Shown in pieces: positions 37,881 to 47,705 of a stretch of 64,000 nt of DNA (within the stretch, counting starts at the first letter, position 1; every line of letters starts with the position of its first letter). Origin of the DNA: Teredinibacter franksiae (GTDB lineage Bacteria > Pseudomonadota > Gammaproteobacteria > Pseudomonadales > Cellvibrionaceae); assembly GCF_014218805.1 (NCBI RefSeq), contig NZ_JACJUV010000001.1, forward strand, positions 124,001-188,000. Direction: 5' to 3'. Below the pieces are notes generated by a model. It did not search any database, was not told where the DNA came from, and was given only the letters and a program-made list of their open reading frames with translations. The position numbers were made by a program, and so were the translations under genes.

Positions 37881-38786
37881 CTAACCACCGGCACTCGTCG
37901 CATCAAGCGCACCCGGCTTAGGCCCAGACTCAGGCTCCTGTCTCCGAGCTTCAAGGAAAGCCGCCAACACAACCAGAATACAACCAAACCACTCGATCAG
38001 CGTTAGCCGCTCCCCGGCAATAAGCATGGCAGAGATGACCGCAGCAACAAGCTCGACAATAATAATAATGCTCGACTTGCCCGCCTCCATCCGCGTTACC
38101 GCCCACTGCGACCCAATATTGGCGCATAGCAACCAGCTGAGCGTATATACCACCAACAGAGCCCAGTGCACAGGCGCTACGGAAACAGGCAATGCCTCCA
38201 CACCTAAAAACAGCAGCACGGCTGAAATACTTGCGCACCCGTAGAACATAAAGACCAATTTCGTCGACAAGGGCAACCTCTGCACGCCCCGAAATACTAA
38301 GTTGTTTGCAGCGAAACATAAGCCCGAAGCCAACGCCATTAAATCAATCCATGAAGGCGGCGAGTTAAAAATAGACACGCCACCCAATATGAGGAATGCA
38401 CCACCAAGCGCTAGCACCACACCCAGCCAACGAATCCAATCAGGATGCTCTCCCAGAAAAAATTTACCGCCCAATACCCCCCATACGGGTAGCAAATAAA
38501 AGAGCACCATTACCCGTATAACATCACCGTATATCAGTGCATAGGTAAAACAAAGAATTGCGCTCCCACCCGTTAAGGCGATCACTAACAGCGGCTTCAG
38601 GTTGTCTTTAATGAGCTTAAAGCGAAAGCCAAAAGGAGAGAAAAGCAGCGCAAGTATTCCCTGAGAAACCAATAATAGTGATATCCCTTCAAAGCCGAGC
38701 TGATTCAAATATCTTAACGGCAACCAAGATAACCCCCATAACAAGGAAGCCCCAATAAGCACATACACAGGTAAATTTTTAGACAC
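37881..38786 (-). CDS. EamA/DMT-family transporter
   Basis: A 301-residue inner-membrane protein with about ten hydrophobic segments arranged as two EamA repeats. Residues 1-140 include LLWGLSWLPLRYL and LLPVWGVLGGKFFLGEHPDWIRWLGVVLALGGAFLIL; residues ~150-290 end in LVAAVISAMLIAGERLTLIEWFGCILVVLAAFLEARR. Such carriers export metabolites or amino acids; the substrate is unknown. The start is a GTG. Confidence 0.9.
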   Translation of the reverse strand: MSKNLPVYVLIGASLLWGLSWLPLRYLNQLGFEGISLLLVSQGILALLFSPFGFRFKLIKDNLKPLLVIALTGGSAILCFTYALIYGDVIRVMVLFYLLPVWGVLGGKFFLGEHPDWIRWLGVVLALGGAFLILGGVSIFNSPPSWIDLMALASGLCFAANNLVFRGVQRLPLSTKLVFMFYGCASISAVLLFLGVEALPVSVAPVHWALLVVYTLSWLLCANIGSQWAVTRMEAGKSSIIIIVELVAAVISAMLIAGERLTLIEWFGCILVVLAAFLEARRQEPESGPKPGALDATSAGG

Positions 38787-38847
38787 AGGCTTAAGATAAA
38801 TTCCGGTAATTTTTATCGATCGCTAATTATGAACCGAAATGAATTAT

Positions 38848-39999
38848 TTATTCACCCTTTGCGAAAAATTCTTCTATTGATTCTTTTTCCCACATCGCAT
38901 CTTGATACCCTAGATCCATTAGCTCATTGCAATACTCATGACTAAATAGCAGGTAACTTGCTGCGGCAGACCCGCCGCCACGCGCAGTAGCGCCAGTAGA
39001 ACGCAGAAAAAAACGAAGACTGGAAGGCATATTACGTACCTTACGCCCAGCAATTTTGTCCAGTTCTTTGGAAGGTTCAATAATTAGCGTATCAACAGGC
39101 CTCAGCTGCTGGCTATCGCCACAACCTTTCTCGTCCAACAAATGCAATAAGTGATTCACCCGTTGAAGCTGTTCAATATCGCCCTCAAGAGCATCGATAA
39201 AGGTACTGTTAAACATATGACCAACGATCTGAGCCATTGACGGAGAATGTTTAGCCCGCACTCTTTTGGTGGGCGTGGAACCCCAATGTGCCGGGTTTCG
39301 GTTTCCGCTTACGCCAATAATAAAAACTCTGTCCGCGCCTAAGTGTAGCGCGGGACTAATCGGGGCCATTTGACGCATGGCTCCATCACCAAAATACTCG
39401 CGACTGAGGTGAACAGTAGGAAACACAGTAGGAATGGCCGACGATGCCATTAAATGCTCTACCGAAATTTCACTCGGCGTGCCCACACGCCGATAACGTC
39501 GCCAACCACGTAGAGCCGGATTACCTTGAAAGAAGCTAACAGATTCTCCCGTGGTATAGCCCATAGCGGTTATGCACAGCGCTTCGAGATCACCATTTTT
39601 AATTTTTACATCAAGGTTATCAAAAGGAATAATTGAAGACAGAAATTCGCGTAACGGCGAATTGTCTAATAGTGCCAATGGCTGTGTTCGGCTAAATCCA
39701 CCGTGAAAAAAAGAACCCCCAATTTTGGTCAAACCAGAGATTAATGGCCACCAACCAGTCTTGAACACGTTATCAATTTCCAGGCTCCGCCAGGTTTTAG
39801 CTAAATCGCCTACTGATTGACTGAATTCGCCCGGGTGAGCAGCCAGCGCGGCGGCATTAATCGCACCCGCCGATGTACCACAAATGATGGGAAATGGATT
39901 GTGTAAATTTGGCAATATCTCGGCGAGGGCCGTTAAAACACCTACCTGGTATGAGGCTCGGGCTCCGCCCCCGGATAATATAAGGGCATTGGTGGACAT
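38848..39999 (-). CDS. Patatin-like phospholipase
   Basis: A 383-residue lipid acyl hydrolase with a Ser-Asp dyad. Oxyanion loop LSGGGARASYQVG is at residues 8-20, the nucleophile elbow GTSAG has Ser43, and the dyad Asp is in YFGDGAMRQMAP near residue 207. No signal peptide or surface-barrel domain, so it is likely cytoplasmic or membrane-peripheral. Stand-alone gene. Confidence 0.9.
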   Translation of the reverse strand: MSTNALILSGGGARASYQVGVLTALAEILPNLHNPFPIICGTSAGAINAAALAAHPGEFSQSVGDLAKTWRSLEIDNVFKTGWWPLISGLTKIGGSFFHGGFSRTQPLALLDNSPLREFLSSIIPFDNLDVKIKNGDLEALCITAMGYTTGESVSFFQGNPALRGWRRYRRVGTPSEISVEHLMASSAIPTVFPTVHLSREYFGDGAMRQMAPISPALHLGADRVFIIGVSGNRNPAHWGSTPTKRVRAKHSPSMAQIVGHMFNSTFIDALEGDIEQLQRVNHLLHLLDEKGCGDSQQLRPVDTLIIEPSKELDKIAGRKVRNMPSSLRFFLRSTGATARGGGSAAASYLLFSHEYCNELMDLGYQDAMWEKESIEEFFAKGE

Positions 40000-40460
40000 T
40001 CTCTGCTCATAATTACAATGGCTTATATCTTAGTGTAGCCCCTTCGTAGCGGGTTACAGTAATCATATTCGTCAATATTACCCGCGGTATTATTCATGAA
40101 TAACCCATTGTGACCTTATCAACAATAACTTGCCTTATACTCCTAAGACTCTCAACGTCGCCAAGGACAGATGGCTTAATTTAACTATCTGATTTAAAGG
40201 CTAGGTGAAGTGTTTGAATATCAGGGAAACGCCGCTCGCCGTAAAACCTTAGGATTATAAAACGACATACTTTCGCCCATTATCAAACAATCCACGCACT
40301 CCCTACCGGCCTTCACTCCGATCACCCGATTTATCGAGAAAAAACCCAAAATCCCACGAAACCTTTAAAGAGTCTGCGCGAAGGGTAAATCATTAGGGCT
40401 GCGTGGAGAAATGGCACCATAAAGGGCGAATACATCACCCCTCTGGCGTCAAGATATAAA
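40000..40460. other. Intergenic interval
   Basis: No gene, RNA or clear terminator was found between the patatin gene and the 3' end of the glucanase gene. Confidence 0.45.
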
Positions 40461-41963
40461 CTAATTACGCTTTACAATACAGCTTGGTGTATCCAAGTAG
40501 TCGCTTAAATTCCCTTGAAAACCAAACGAAGCCGACTGCCCAGAACCTAAGTTAGCGTTCCAACTAAGGTTACTGGCCACAACTTGTGTTGCTGTTTCGT
40601 TAACAGTGGCATTCCAACTATTCGTAACGCGGGGTGCTCCACTGAAGTTGAGAGTGAGCTGCCAACCATTAACAGACTGCGTACTGCTGTTGATAATCTT
40701 CACATCCATTTGGTAACCAGAACCCCATTGATTTAGTTGGCTCACTTCACAGGTTACATTCCCGCCTGGTGTTGGTGTTGGCGTTGGCGTTGGCGTTGGC
40801 GTTGGCGTTGGCGTTGGTGTTGGCGTTGGCGTTGGTGTTGGTGTTGGTGTTGGTGTGCTGCTACCAACTACGCCAAACGGAGCAGGTTGCGCGCTGCAGG
40901 TACCGTAACCAATGCAACTTTGGCTATTCTCCCATCCCCATCCGCTTGTGGTATTTATGCAAAGCGGATAAACCGTACCGTACCAATTACAGTCTTCCCC
41001 GCCAGGCGCCTGCGTAGGAATGGAGGTAGGTGTGGCTGTAGGTGTAGATGTGGGTGTGGGTGTGGGTGTGGGTGTGGGTGTGGGTGTGGGTGTGGGTGTG
41101 GGTGTGGGTGTGGGTGTGGGTGTGGGTGTGGGTGTGGGTGTGGGTGTGGGTGTGGGTGTGGGTGTGGGTGTGGGACCATCGCCAGTATCCTCAGGAGGTG
41201 TACCGGAATAACCTTCTTGGCCCTCATGGGTCATGGTTAATATTAAATAACCATTACGGGTTAGTGCATTTTCGGGTGAGAAGTCTGCCCGATTTTCATT
41301 GAACGTCCAATCGGCTTTACCCCAGCGACTTGCGTTCAGGGTATCGAAGTCATCACGCCATGAAAGCTCAAAGTTTTGGCCGTTCCATTGATGGTATTCC
41401 ATCCAATTTACATACATGCTCAACGGCAGCATGGTATCGTTGAAAGGACCAACCCAGCCTTCAATATTGGGAGGCCAAAAGTTAAAGCGAGCTTGCGCTA
41501 GGCTCGTCAGGTCATTGGCTTGTCCACCATTTACTTCGCGCACCAATTGGCCATCGACTAACCACCTAACTTGTCCGGGAATCCATTCGAGGGTGAAAGT
41601 GTGATAGCCCTCGCCGAAAGAATAATCGGAAGTATGCTCCTGTTCAGATGTAATTCTGTTACCGAGCCCGGTGATAATATTGCTCTGCCAAGCGTAGCCA
41701 TCGTCTTTACCAAAAATTTCAATATCAACCTCTTCCCAAAAAACGTCGGTCAGCTCTGAGCCCTCTTTCCACAGGAAGAAGTTCGAAATAACCCCGCTAC
41801 CTTTGGCAGCCTGCATACGTATCACATATTTCCCATACAACTCGGAATCCAACGTGAATATTTCAGCACTCTTGTATGGCTTCGAATTGGCAAACACTGA
41901 AAGCCCCATTAGAACGCCTACGCAGGGCATGGTGTATTTCATCAGTCGTTTAAATCTACTCAC
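40461..41963 (-). CDS. Secreted circularly permuted GH16 beta-glucanase with CBM10 and CBM2
   Basis: A 500-residue secreted enzyme predicted to cut 1,3-1,4-beta-glucan (lichenan). Residues 1-26 are a signal peptide and ~27-255 a GH16 domain. The catalytic motif EEVDIEIFG has Glu78 (nucleophile), Asp80 and Glu82 (acid/base). The strands normally N-terminal in lichenases ([18 protein letters not shown] ... [14 protein letters not shown]) come after the strand that usually ends the domain. This is the circular permutation known from the Fibrobacter succinogenes glucanase. A Thr-Pro linker (~263-323), a CBM10 (~324-368: [21 protein letters not shown]), a second Thr-Pro linker and a C-terminal CBM2 (405-500, Cys405/Cys495) follow. 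The GTG start is supported by AAGGAG six bases upstream. Confidence 0.93.
   Translation of the reverse strand: MSRFKRLMKYTMPCVGVLMGLSVFANSKPYKSAEIFTLDSELYGKYVIRMQAAKGSGVISNFFLWKEGSELTDVFWEEVDIEIFGKDDGYAWQSNIITGLGNRITSEQEHTSDYSFGEGYHTFTLEWIPGQVRWLVDGQLVREVNGGQANDLTSLAQARFNFWPPNIEGWVGPFNDTMLPLSMYVNWMEYHQWNGQNFELSWRDDFDTLNASRWGKADWTFNENRADFSPENALTRNGYLILTMTHEGQEGYSGTPPEDTGDGPTPTPTPTPTPTPTPTPTPTPTPTPTPTPTPTPTPTPTPTPTSTPTATPTSIPTQAPGGEDCNWYGTVYPLCINTTSGWGWENSQSCIGYGTCSAQPAPFGVVGSSTPTPTPTPTPTPTPTPTPTPTPTPTPTPTPGGNVTCEVSQLNQWGSGYQMDVKIINSSTQSVNGWQLTLNFSGAPRVTNSWNATVNETATQVVASNLSWNANLGSGQSASFGFQGNLSDYLDTPSCIVKRN
40768..40857 (-). repeat. Hexanucleotide array coding the second Thr-Pro linker
   Basis: About 15 copies of a 6-bp unit, mostly GTTGGC with GTTGGT variants on the plus strand, coding Thr-Pro mainly as ACG-CCA or ACA/ACC-type codons between CBM10 and CBM2. 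Confidence 0.9.
41049..41174 (-). repeat. Hexanucleotide array coding the first Thr-Pro linker
   Basis: About 21 almost perfect copies of GTGTGG (plus strand), coding Thr-Pro as ACA-CCC, between the GH16 domain and CBM10. It is more homogeneous than the second linker array and so probably expanded more recently. Confidence 0.93.
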
Positions 41964-42284
41964 TTTGAGCTCCTTAGAGTTTATTCTTATACGGATTTAG
42001 AGCTGGCCTCCATTGAGTGACAACATGAATGCGCAGCAAGGGAGAAACGGCAAATTATTGCATTCGCTCTTATTAGAAAAACACAGTGTGGAGCAGGGAG
42101 AAAGGCTGCGTAAAGTTGCAATTTATACTTATCACATATTGATACCCCAAAAACCCGCCTTAAGCGTCGACCTGTGGAATAAGGTGTCAAGCCGTTCTCA
42201 AAAGGCGTTTAGGTGCCGCACCACTTTACTTTTTTATTGCAAACAGAGGTATTACGGCGTAGAGGAAGAACCTAGGGGATACTA
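41964..42284. other. Upstream region of the glucanase gene
   Basis: A 320-bp interval between the regulator's stop and the glucanase start. The 91-codon plus-strand frame here shows no family features. It should contain the glucanase promoter. I see no clear operator. Confidence 0.45.
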
Positions 42285-43418
42285 TTAGGCTTGGTGCTTT
42301 CGACGGTAGTCGCTTGGTGTGATTAATACAAACCTCTTAAAAAACCGATTGAATGTAGCTTTACTGTTAAAGCCCGACGCATGGGCAATATCCTGAATAC
42401 TCAAACCGAATTGTTCGGAATTCCGCAGTAATTGTTTCGCATGATTCAACCGGTAACCATTAATGAATTCATGGAAATTTTGCCGAAATTTACGATTTAT
42501 AACAGTCGACACTTCTCGCGGGGCGAGCCCTACGATATCGGCAAACCGCTCCAATGTTAACTGAGGGTTTAGGAAGGCACCATCCGGTGCCATTGCCGAC
42601 AGAATATTGTCTACATGGGCTTGATTCAGTTTAAAGCTTTCTTCTTTCACTTTTTCTGGAGCACGCAGTATTGCCAAGTGAAGCAACTGAATGTAAGCAA
42701 GATAAAGTACCAGAAAAAGCTTAAAGTAGTTTCCCGCAATACCCATAAAATCTGTAATTTCGCTCGACAAATACTGAGCAAGGAAATGCGTCAGCGCTGC
42801 CCAGCCCCAAAATACCGAAAACCCCGATATAAGTATTATTAAACCAAGATTGTTATACGCGCCAACAGTACTACGTTTAGCTTCGGCATTAAAATGGCGT
42901 ACTAACAACAGCAGGCATATCACCCCATATACAACGGGGAATATTTTTTCAATAGAAATATACTCGTAGTAAAACGCATTAGCTTGCCCATAAATCCCCA
43001 AATTGAGAAATAAATCTCGCTGGGTAGCAAGATCAAAACGAAAGCAAACAATATAAAAATAGAGTGGAGCAAGACCTACGGGTAAAAAATGAAGGCATTG
43101 TACAGGCCTCAAGCGGAATTGATCATGCAGGCAAAAACACGTGTACCAGTACAAAAGCGGCCCTAGCATAAAGCTGACAGCGCTTAGTATAAGATACGTA
43201 TAGGGGAAAACCCCAAACACCTGGTGACGAATGGGTTCTGCCCAATATATAAGCGTATAAAAAACAGCGAGAACGTTGGCAAAGAAAAAAAGTGCTAAAA
43301 ATAAACGCGCGTGATACGACCGACTTCTAACAATTAAATAAACAGCGCCAAGTAACCCACATACACCAATAGTTAGCAATAAGGTTACATCGTGAATATT
43401 AAAAAGAAGGGCTTTCAT
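42285..43418 (-). CDS. Membrane-bound AraC-family regulator
   Basis: A 377-residue protein. Residues 1-240 contain about seven hydrophobic helices (VTLLLTIGVCGLLGAVYLIV ... LILISGFSVFWGWAAL). Residues ~275-377 are an AraC-type double helix-turn-helix (LTLERFADIVGLAPREVSTVINRKF; LSIQDIAHASGFNSKATFNRFFKRFVLITPSDYRR). Such proteins sense a signal in or across the membrane and bind DNA directly. It is transcribed towards the glucanase gene, so control of that gene by beta-glucan products is plausible but unproven. Confidence 0.9.
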   Translation of the reverse strand: MKALLFNIHDVTLLLTIGVCGLLGAVYLIVRSRSYHARLFLALFFFANVLAVFYTLIYWAEPIRHQVFGVFPYTYLILSAVSFMLGPLLYWYTCFCLHDQFRLRPVQCLHFLPVGLAPLYFYIVCFRFDLATQRDLFLNLGIYGQANAFYYEYISIEKIFPVVYGVICLLLLVRHFNAEAKRSTVGAYNNLGLIILISGFSVFWGWAALTHFLAQYLSSEITDFMGIAGNYFKLFLVLYLAYIQLLHLAILRAPEKVKEESFKLNQAHVDNILSAMAPDGAFLNPQLTLERFADIVGLAPREVSTVINRKFRQNFHEFINGYRLNHAKQLLRNSEQFGLSIQDIAHASGFNSKATFNRFFKRFVLITPSDYRRKHQA

Positions 43419-43908
43419 ACGAATAGAGGTGACTTTTCTGTAAAGCGTCGAATATGTTTAGTCGGGATTTCAGCGCCCATAGTAACAACCTATAGGCCAG
43501 TCTATCGACGGCTACCCATGGCCAACTATATCGATTTATCAGGAAAAAAGCTTTGAGCTTACGCACAGGCTTGGTTTATACCGTTTTCCTTTAACGCCAA
43601 ATCCCAGCTGCCTCTGCTTTAAGGGGAACTGTTCTTTGTATGTTAACCAAGCAAATCTATTATGGTTCTGCAGGCCATTTTGAAAAAAGAGTTTTGCACT
43701 CCAGCATTAGCGCCTTCAACGATACAACGTTTTAGAGGGGAGCCTAAGGTTCAATTTATTATAGGGCAATCAACTCTGCAGTTTGATTTGGCGACCCGCA
43801 TACTCTCTAAAATACACCATTAAAAAACGCCATTAAAAAACGCCATTAAAAAACGCCATTAAAACGGTTCAGGAATACCCAAAAATTACCACTTTTTATT
43901 CTCGTAGT
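43419..43908. other. Intergenic interval
   Basis: No gene or RNA could be recognised. The interval holds the regulator's promoter on the left and a short tandem array (43817-43866) near the fadD 3' end. Confidence 0.45.
43817..43866. repeat. 13-bp tandem repeat near the fadD 3' end
   Basis: CCATTAAAAAACG is present in three identical copies plus a fourth shortened by 2 bp in its A-run. It begins 43 bp beyond the fadD stop codon. Confidence 0.9.
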
Positions 43909-45507
43909 TTATTCTCGCAGTTCTTTCCGTAAAATCTTTCCCACATTAGACTTCGGCAAATCGTCCCTAAACACAATAACCTTCGGTACTTTGTAGGGCG
44001 TAAGATTTTTTCGGCAATAATTGTACACCGCTTCTTCCGTTACCTTCTCGTCGGCTGCAACCACAAACAATTTAACCACTTCACCACACTTTTCATCGGC
44101 CACACCAATGGCAGCGGCCTCAATAATTTGTGGCATCTGACAAATGGTATCTTCAACCTCATTGGGGAATACGTTAAACCCAGAGACGAGTATCATGTCT
44201 TTCTTTCGGTCAACAATCCTTACATAACCCTTATCATCAATTTCTGCCACATCGCCGGTGCGTAGCCAACCGTCTTCGGTGAACACCGTTCGTGTCTCGT
44301 CTTCATTCTCCCAATAACCAAGCATGACCTGAGGGCCGCGTACACATAATTCTCCAGCCTCACCGGTAACCGTATTGCCCTCGTCATCAATCAACTTTAA
44401 CTCGGTTTCCTGCAAGGGCAAGCCCACGGAACCGCGAACAATACCACCGATAAGGTTTCCACAGACAACCGGCGAAGTTTCGGTTAACCCATAGCCTTCA
44501 CACACTTCGCAACCGGTAATGCTTTCCCAGGCTTTTGCGGCATCCTCGGTAAGGGCCATCCCTCCTGCGGAGGTCACTTTCAATTTGGAAAAATCCAGGG
44601 CTTTAAACGGTTCGAAACGGCACAGCGCAGTAAACAATGTATTAATACCAACAAACACTGTAATTTGGTGTTTACTCAAAGTTTTGACCATACCCGCCAA
44701 ATCTCGCGGGTTTGGAATTAAGAGGTTATGTTCGCCCAAAGAGAAAGCCGCAAGTGCGTGCAGGTTTAACGCATAAATATGATACAGCGGTAGACATGCC
44801 ACAAACGTTTCAGCACCTTCATCAAACGCTGAGGGTATGTGCTCTACCATTTGCCATACATTATCAGCCATATTTTTATGACTAAGCATTGCACCTTTTG
44901 ATACGCCTGTAGTGCCACCCGTGTACTGTAACGTCATTACAGAATCTGGATTGAGCACTGGCCGCTCAAAAGGCTTACCCTTTTTGGAAATGGTCGAGCG
45001 AAACGAAACCGCGTGATCAAATTTGTATGCTGGCACCATTCTCTTAACGTACTTGACCACCGAGTTAATTAGCTGGCGCTTCGGGAACGGGTGCAGGTCG
45101 GCAATGTTCGTTACAATAACGGTTTCGACATCGGTCTGCTCAATAATGCTGGCCGCATTATGTGCAATATTCGACAACACAACCAACGCTTTAGCTCCAC
45201 AGTCACGGAGTTGATAGCGAATTTCACGCGGCGTATACAGAGGGTTGGTGTTTACAACTATTAAGCCTGCACGGACTGCTCCGTAAAGGGCAACGGGAAA
45301 TTGCAGTAGATTAGGTAATTGAATAGCTATTCGATCACCGGGAACCAAACCTAAATCGTTACGCAAATAACGTGCAAATCGCTCAGATAACTGATCAATT
45401 TGTTTGTAGGTCAGCGAGTAATCGAGACACGTGTATGCCGTTTTATCCGCATAGGATTTAAACGAATGCTCCAAAAGTTCCAGCGCGTTTTTATAACGGG
45501 TTACCAA
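43909..45507 (-). CDS. fadD: Long-chain acyl-CoA synthetase
   Basis: A 532-residue AMP-forming ligase that activates fatty acids with CoA at the inner membrane. Motifs: LQYTGGTTGVSKGAMLSHKN (P-loop), EGYGLTETSPVV, the GWLRTGDVAEIDDKGYVRIVDRKKDMI core and SNVGKILRKELRE with the C-terminal catalytic Lys. The start is chosen as the TTG at 45507, because a perfect AGGAGG lies six bases before it. The open frame begins at another TTG at 45528, whose first codons contain that Shine-Dalgarno. It is followed upstream by an acyl-CoA dehydrogenase gene, so the pair forms a beta-oxidation set. Confidence 0.93.
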   Translation of the reverse strand: MVTRYKNALELLEHSFKSYADKTAYTCLDYSLTYKQIDQLSERFARYLRNDLGLVPGDRIAIQLPNLLQFPVALYGAVRAGLIVVNTNPLYTPREIRYQLRDCGAKALVVLSNIAHNAASIIEQTDVETVIVTNIADLHPFPKRQLINSVVKYVKRMVPAYKFDHAVSFRSTISKKGKPFERPVLNPDSVMTLQYTGGTTGVSKGAMLSHKNMADNVWQMVEHIPSAFDEGAETFVACLPLYHIYALNLHALAAFSLGEHNLLIPNPRDLAGMVKTLSKHQITVFVGINTLFTALCRFEPFKALDFSKLKVTSAGGMALTEDAAKAWESITGCEVCEGYGLTETSPVVCGNLIGGIVRGSVGLPLQETELKLIDDEGNTVTGEAGELCVRGPQVMLGYWENEDETRTVFTEDGWLRTGDVAEIDDKGYVRIVDRKKDMILVSGFNVFPNEVEDTICQMPQIIEAAAIGVADEKCGEVVKLFVVAADEKVTEEAVYNYCRKNLTPYKVPKVIVFRDDLPKSNVGKILRKELRE

Positions 45508-45804
45508 TGGCGGCCTCCTAAAATTCAATTTCAGCGAATTGCATGGCTGCCAAAGCCAGCATGTTTTCTCTTCAACCCTGAGTTAGATCCAAGGGAACCC
45601 GTAAAAAAAAACCCGTTTTTCTCCGAATGCCAAGCCGGAATTAAAATGAGTATGACGCTAGCCACCTAGAGCGAATCGAAGCGGCTCACTGTCGTTTGTC
45701 TCCGGCAAACATAGCGCCGAAGGCAACAAAACCTAACACTGTAACCGTTGCACCTTGATGCTGCGGCTGCAGTCAGTGGTTTATTACCTTTAACAATAAA
45801 CCTG

Positions 45805-47589
45805 TCAGAATTGGCATTCTTCCATAGAGAGAAGATTTTTTGCCCCGGACTTGATAGTTTCCTTCAGGGTTCTTGTTCTAGGCAGAATACGAGCGTAATA
45901 GAACTGTGCAGTTTTCAGCTTACCTGTATAGAAATCTTGGTCATCTTTAGTATTTGCTGTCAACGCCACTTCCGCCGCTCTCGCCCAAAAGTAAGCAAGG
46001 GTTACATAACCAGAGTACATCAAATAATCTACCGCCGCCGCACCCACTTCTTCCGGGTCATTCAACGCAGCCATGCCAACGTGTAACGTTAACTCACCCC
46101 ACTCCTTGTTCAGGGTTGCCAATGGCTCGACAAACTCTTGCATTTCTTCAGTTTGTGCGTGAGCCTGGCAGTACTTGTGAATTATTTTAGTGAAACGCTT
46201 CAGCAGCTCACCCTGACTGGAAAGCACTTTACGACCGAGTAGGTCGAGCGCCTGAATACCCGTTGTGCCCTCGTAGAGCATGGATATACGCGCGTCACGG
46301 ACATTTTGCTCTACTCCCCACTCGCGAATATACCCGTGCCCACCAAAGCATTGTATGGCTAAGTTAGCCGATTCAAAGCCGGTTTCGGTCACAAAAGCTT
46401 TGGCAATAGGTGTTAACAAGGCCAACAATTCACCTGCAGCAAGCTGCTCTTCACCCTGCGAAAACTGTTCGGTATCGATCAGCTGCGCGGCGTAATAGAT
46501 AAGCATACGCGCACCCTCAGCGAAGGCTTTCTGCGTGAGTAACATGCGCCTTACATCAGGGTGGACAATTATGGGGTCGGCTGGCCCGCTGGGATTCTTG
46601 GCGCCCGATAGTGCGCGCATTTGCAAGCGGTCTCGAGCGTACGCTAGCGACTTTTGATAGCCTAACTCAGCATGAGCCAAGCCCTGGATTGCAGTACCGA
46701 GGCGTGCAGTGTTCATAAAAGTGAACATACAGTTTAAGCCACGGTTCGGCGGGCCGATTAGAAAACCCTTGGCACCATCGAAATTCATAACGCAAGTGGC
46801 GTTACCGTGAATGCCCATTTTGTGCTCAAGGGAACCACAGACCACCTGGTTTCGTTCACCGACACCACCGTGATCATTGGCCAGAAATTTCGGCACAACA
46901 AACAAAGAGATGCCCTTTGTACCCTCGGGTGCATCAGGCAGGCGGGCCAACACGATATGCACAATGTTTTCAGCAAGGTCGTGTTCGCCTGCGGAAATAA
47001 ACATTTTTGAACCGGTAATGCTGTAGCTACCGTCTTCATTGGGCTCGGCTTTGGTTTTGAGCATACCCAAGTCAGTACCACAATGCGCCTCGGTTAAACA
47101 CATGGTACCCGTCCAGGCGCCCTCTACTAACTTGGTGAGGTATTGCTGCTTTTGCTCGTCTGTGCCGTGTAATTCAAGGGTTTTCATTGCCCCGTGGGCA
47201 AGGCCAGGATACATAGACCATGACCAGTTAGCAGAGCCTGTGAGCTCGTTCAGTACCGTACCTAATGACTCTGGGAGCCCCTGACCACCGTGCTCCAGTG
47301 CATGACACATAGATGGCCAACCACCGTCTACAAACTGCTGATAGGCCTCTTTGAAGCCATCTGGGGTTGTAACCACGCCATCAACCAGCGTACAACCCTG
47401 CTCATCTCCCACACGGTTTAAGGGGGAGATGACTTTTTCACAGAACTTAGCACCCTCCTCCAGTATTGCGTCCACTAGCTCTCGGGTAGCATCCTCTGCA
47501 CAGGGTAATGTACCCAAGTGTTTCTCGTAGCCTAGCAATTCGTATAGGGCAAACTCTATATCTCGCAGCGGTGCCTTGTAATCCGACAT
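45805..47589 (-). CDS. FadE-like acyl-CoA dehydrogenase
   Basis: A 594-residue flavoprotein for the first beta-oxidation step. The core has the FAD/substrate motif MCLTEAHCGTDLGMLKTKAE, the KMFISAGEHD segment and the C-terminal FAD motif QCFGGHGYIREWGVEQNVRDARISMLYEGTTGIQALDLLGRK. A C-terminal extension of ~125 residues (FTKIIHKYCQAHAQ ... LPRTRTLKE) is typical of the ~590-residue family used by pseudomonads. Same direction as fadD, 297 bp upstream. Confidence 0.94.
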   Translation of the reverse strand: MSDYKAPLRDIEFALYELLGYEKHLGTLPCAEDATRELVDAILEEGAKFCEKVISPLNRVGDEQGCTLVDGVVTTPDGFKEAYQQFVDGGWPSMCHALEHGGQGLPESLGTVLNELTGSANWSWSMYPGLAHGAMKTLELHGTDEQKQQYLTKLVEGAWTGTMCLTEAHCGTDLGMLKTKAEPNEDGSYSITGSKMFISAGEHDLAENIVHIVLARLPDAPEGTKGISLFVVPKFLANDHGGVGERNQVVCGSLEHKMGIHGNATCVMNFDGAKGFLIGPPNRGLNCMFTFMNTARLGTAIQGLAHAELGYQKSLAYARDRLQMRALSGAKNPSGPADPIIVHPDVRRMLLTQKAFAEGARMLIYYAAQLIDTEQFSQGEEQLAAGELLALLTPIAKAFVTETGFESANLAIQCFGGHGYIREWGVEQNVRDARISMLYEGTTGIQALDLLGRKVLSSQGELLKRFTKIIHKYCQAHAQTEEMQEFVEPLATLNKEWGELTLHVGMAALNDPEEVGAAAVDYLMYSGYVTLAYFWARAAEVALTANTKDDQDFYTGKLKTAQFYYARILPRTRTLKETIKSGAKNLLSMEECQF

Positions 47590-47705
47590 CAGAAATCCTC
47601 TCTCTATAGCGCTCCTCTCAGTATAGGTTGAGGAGCCGGGCTATAGATTCTCCTGCTTCAAGTTTTCAAACAATTACCGATTGGTGCGAAATCAGTGGCA
47701 ATTCT

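Noticed and set aside
40737..41302. Several frames of Gly-Val, Pro-His or Trp-Arg repeats
   Set aside because: They are other-frame readings of the Thr-Pro linker arrays of the glucanase gene.
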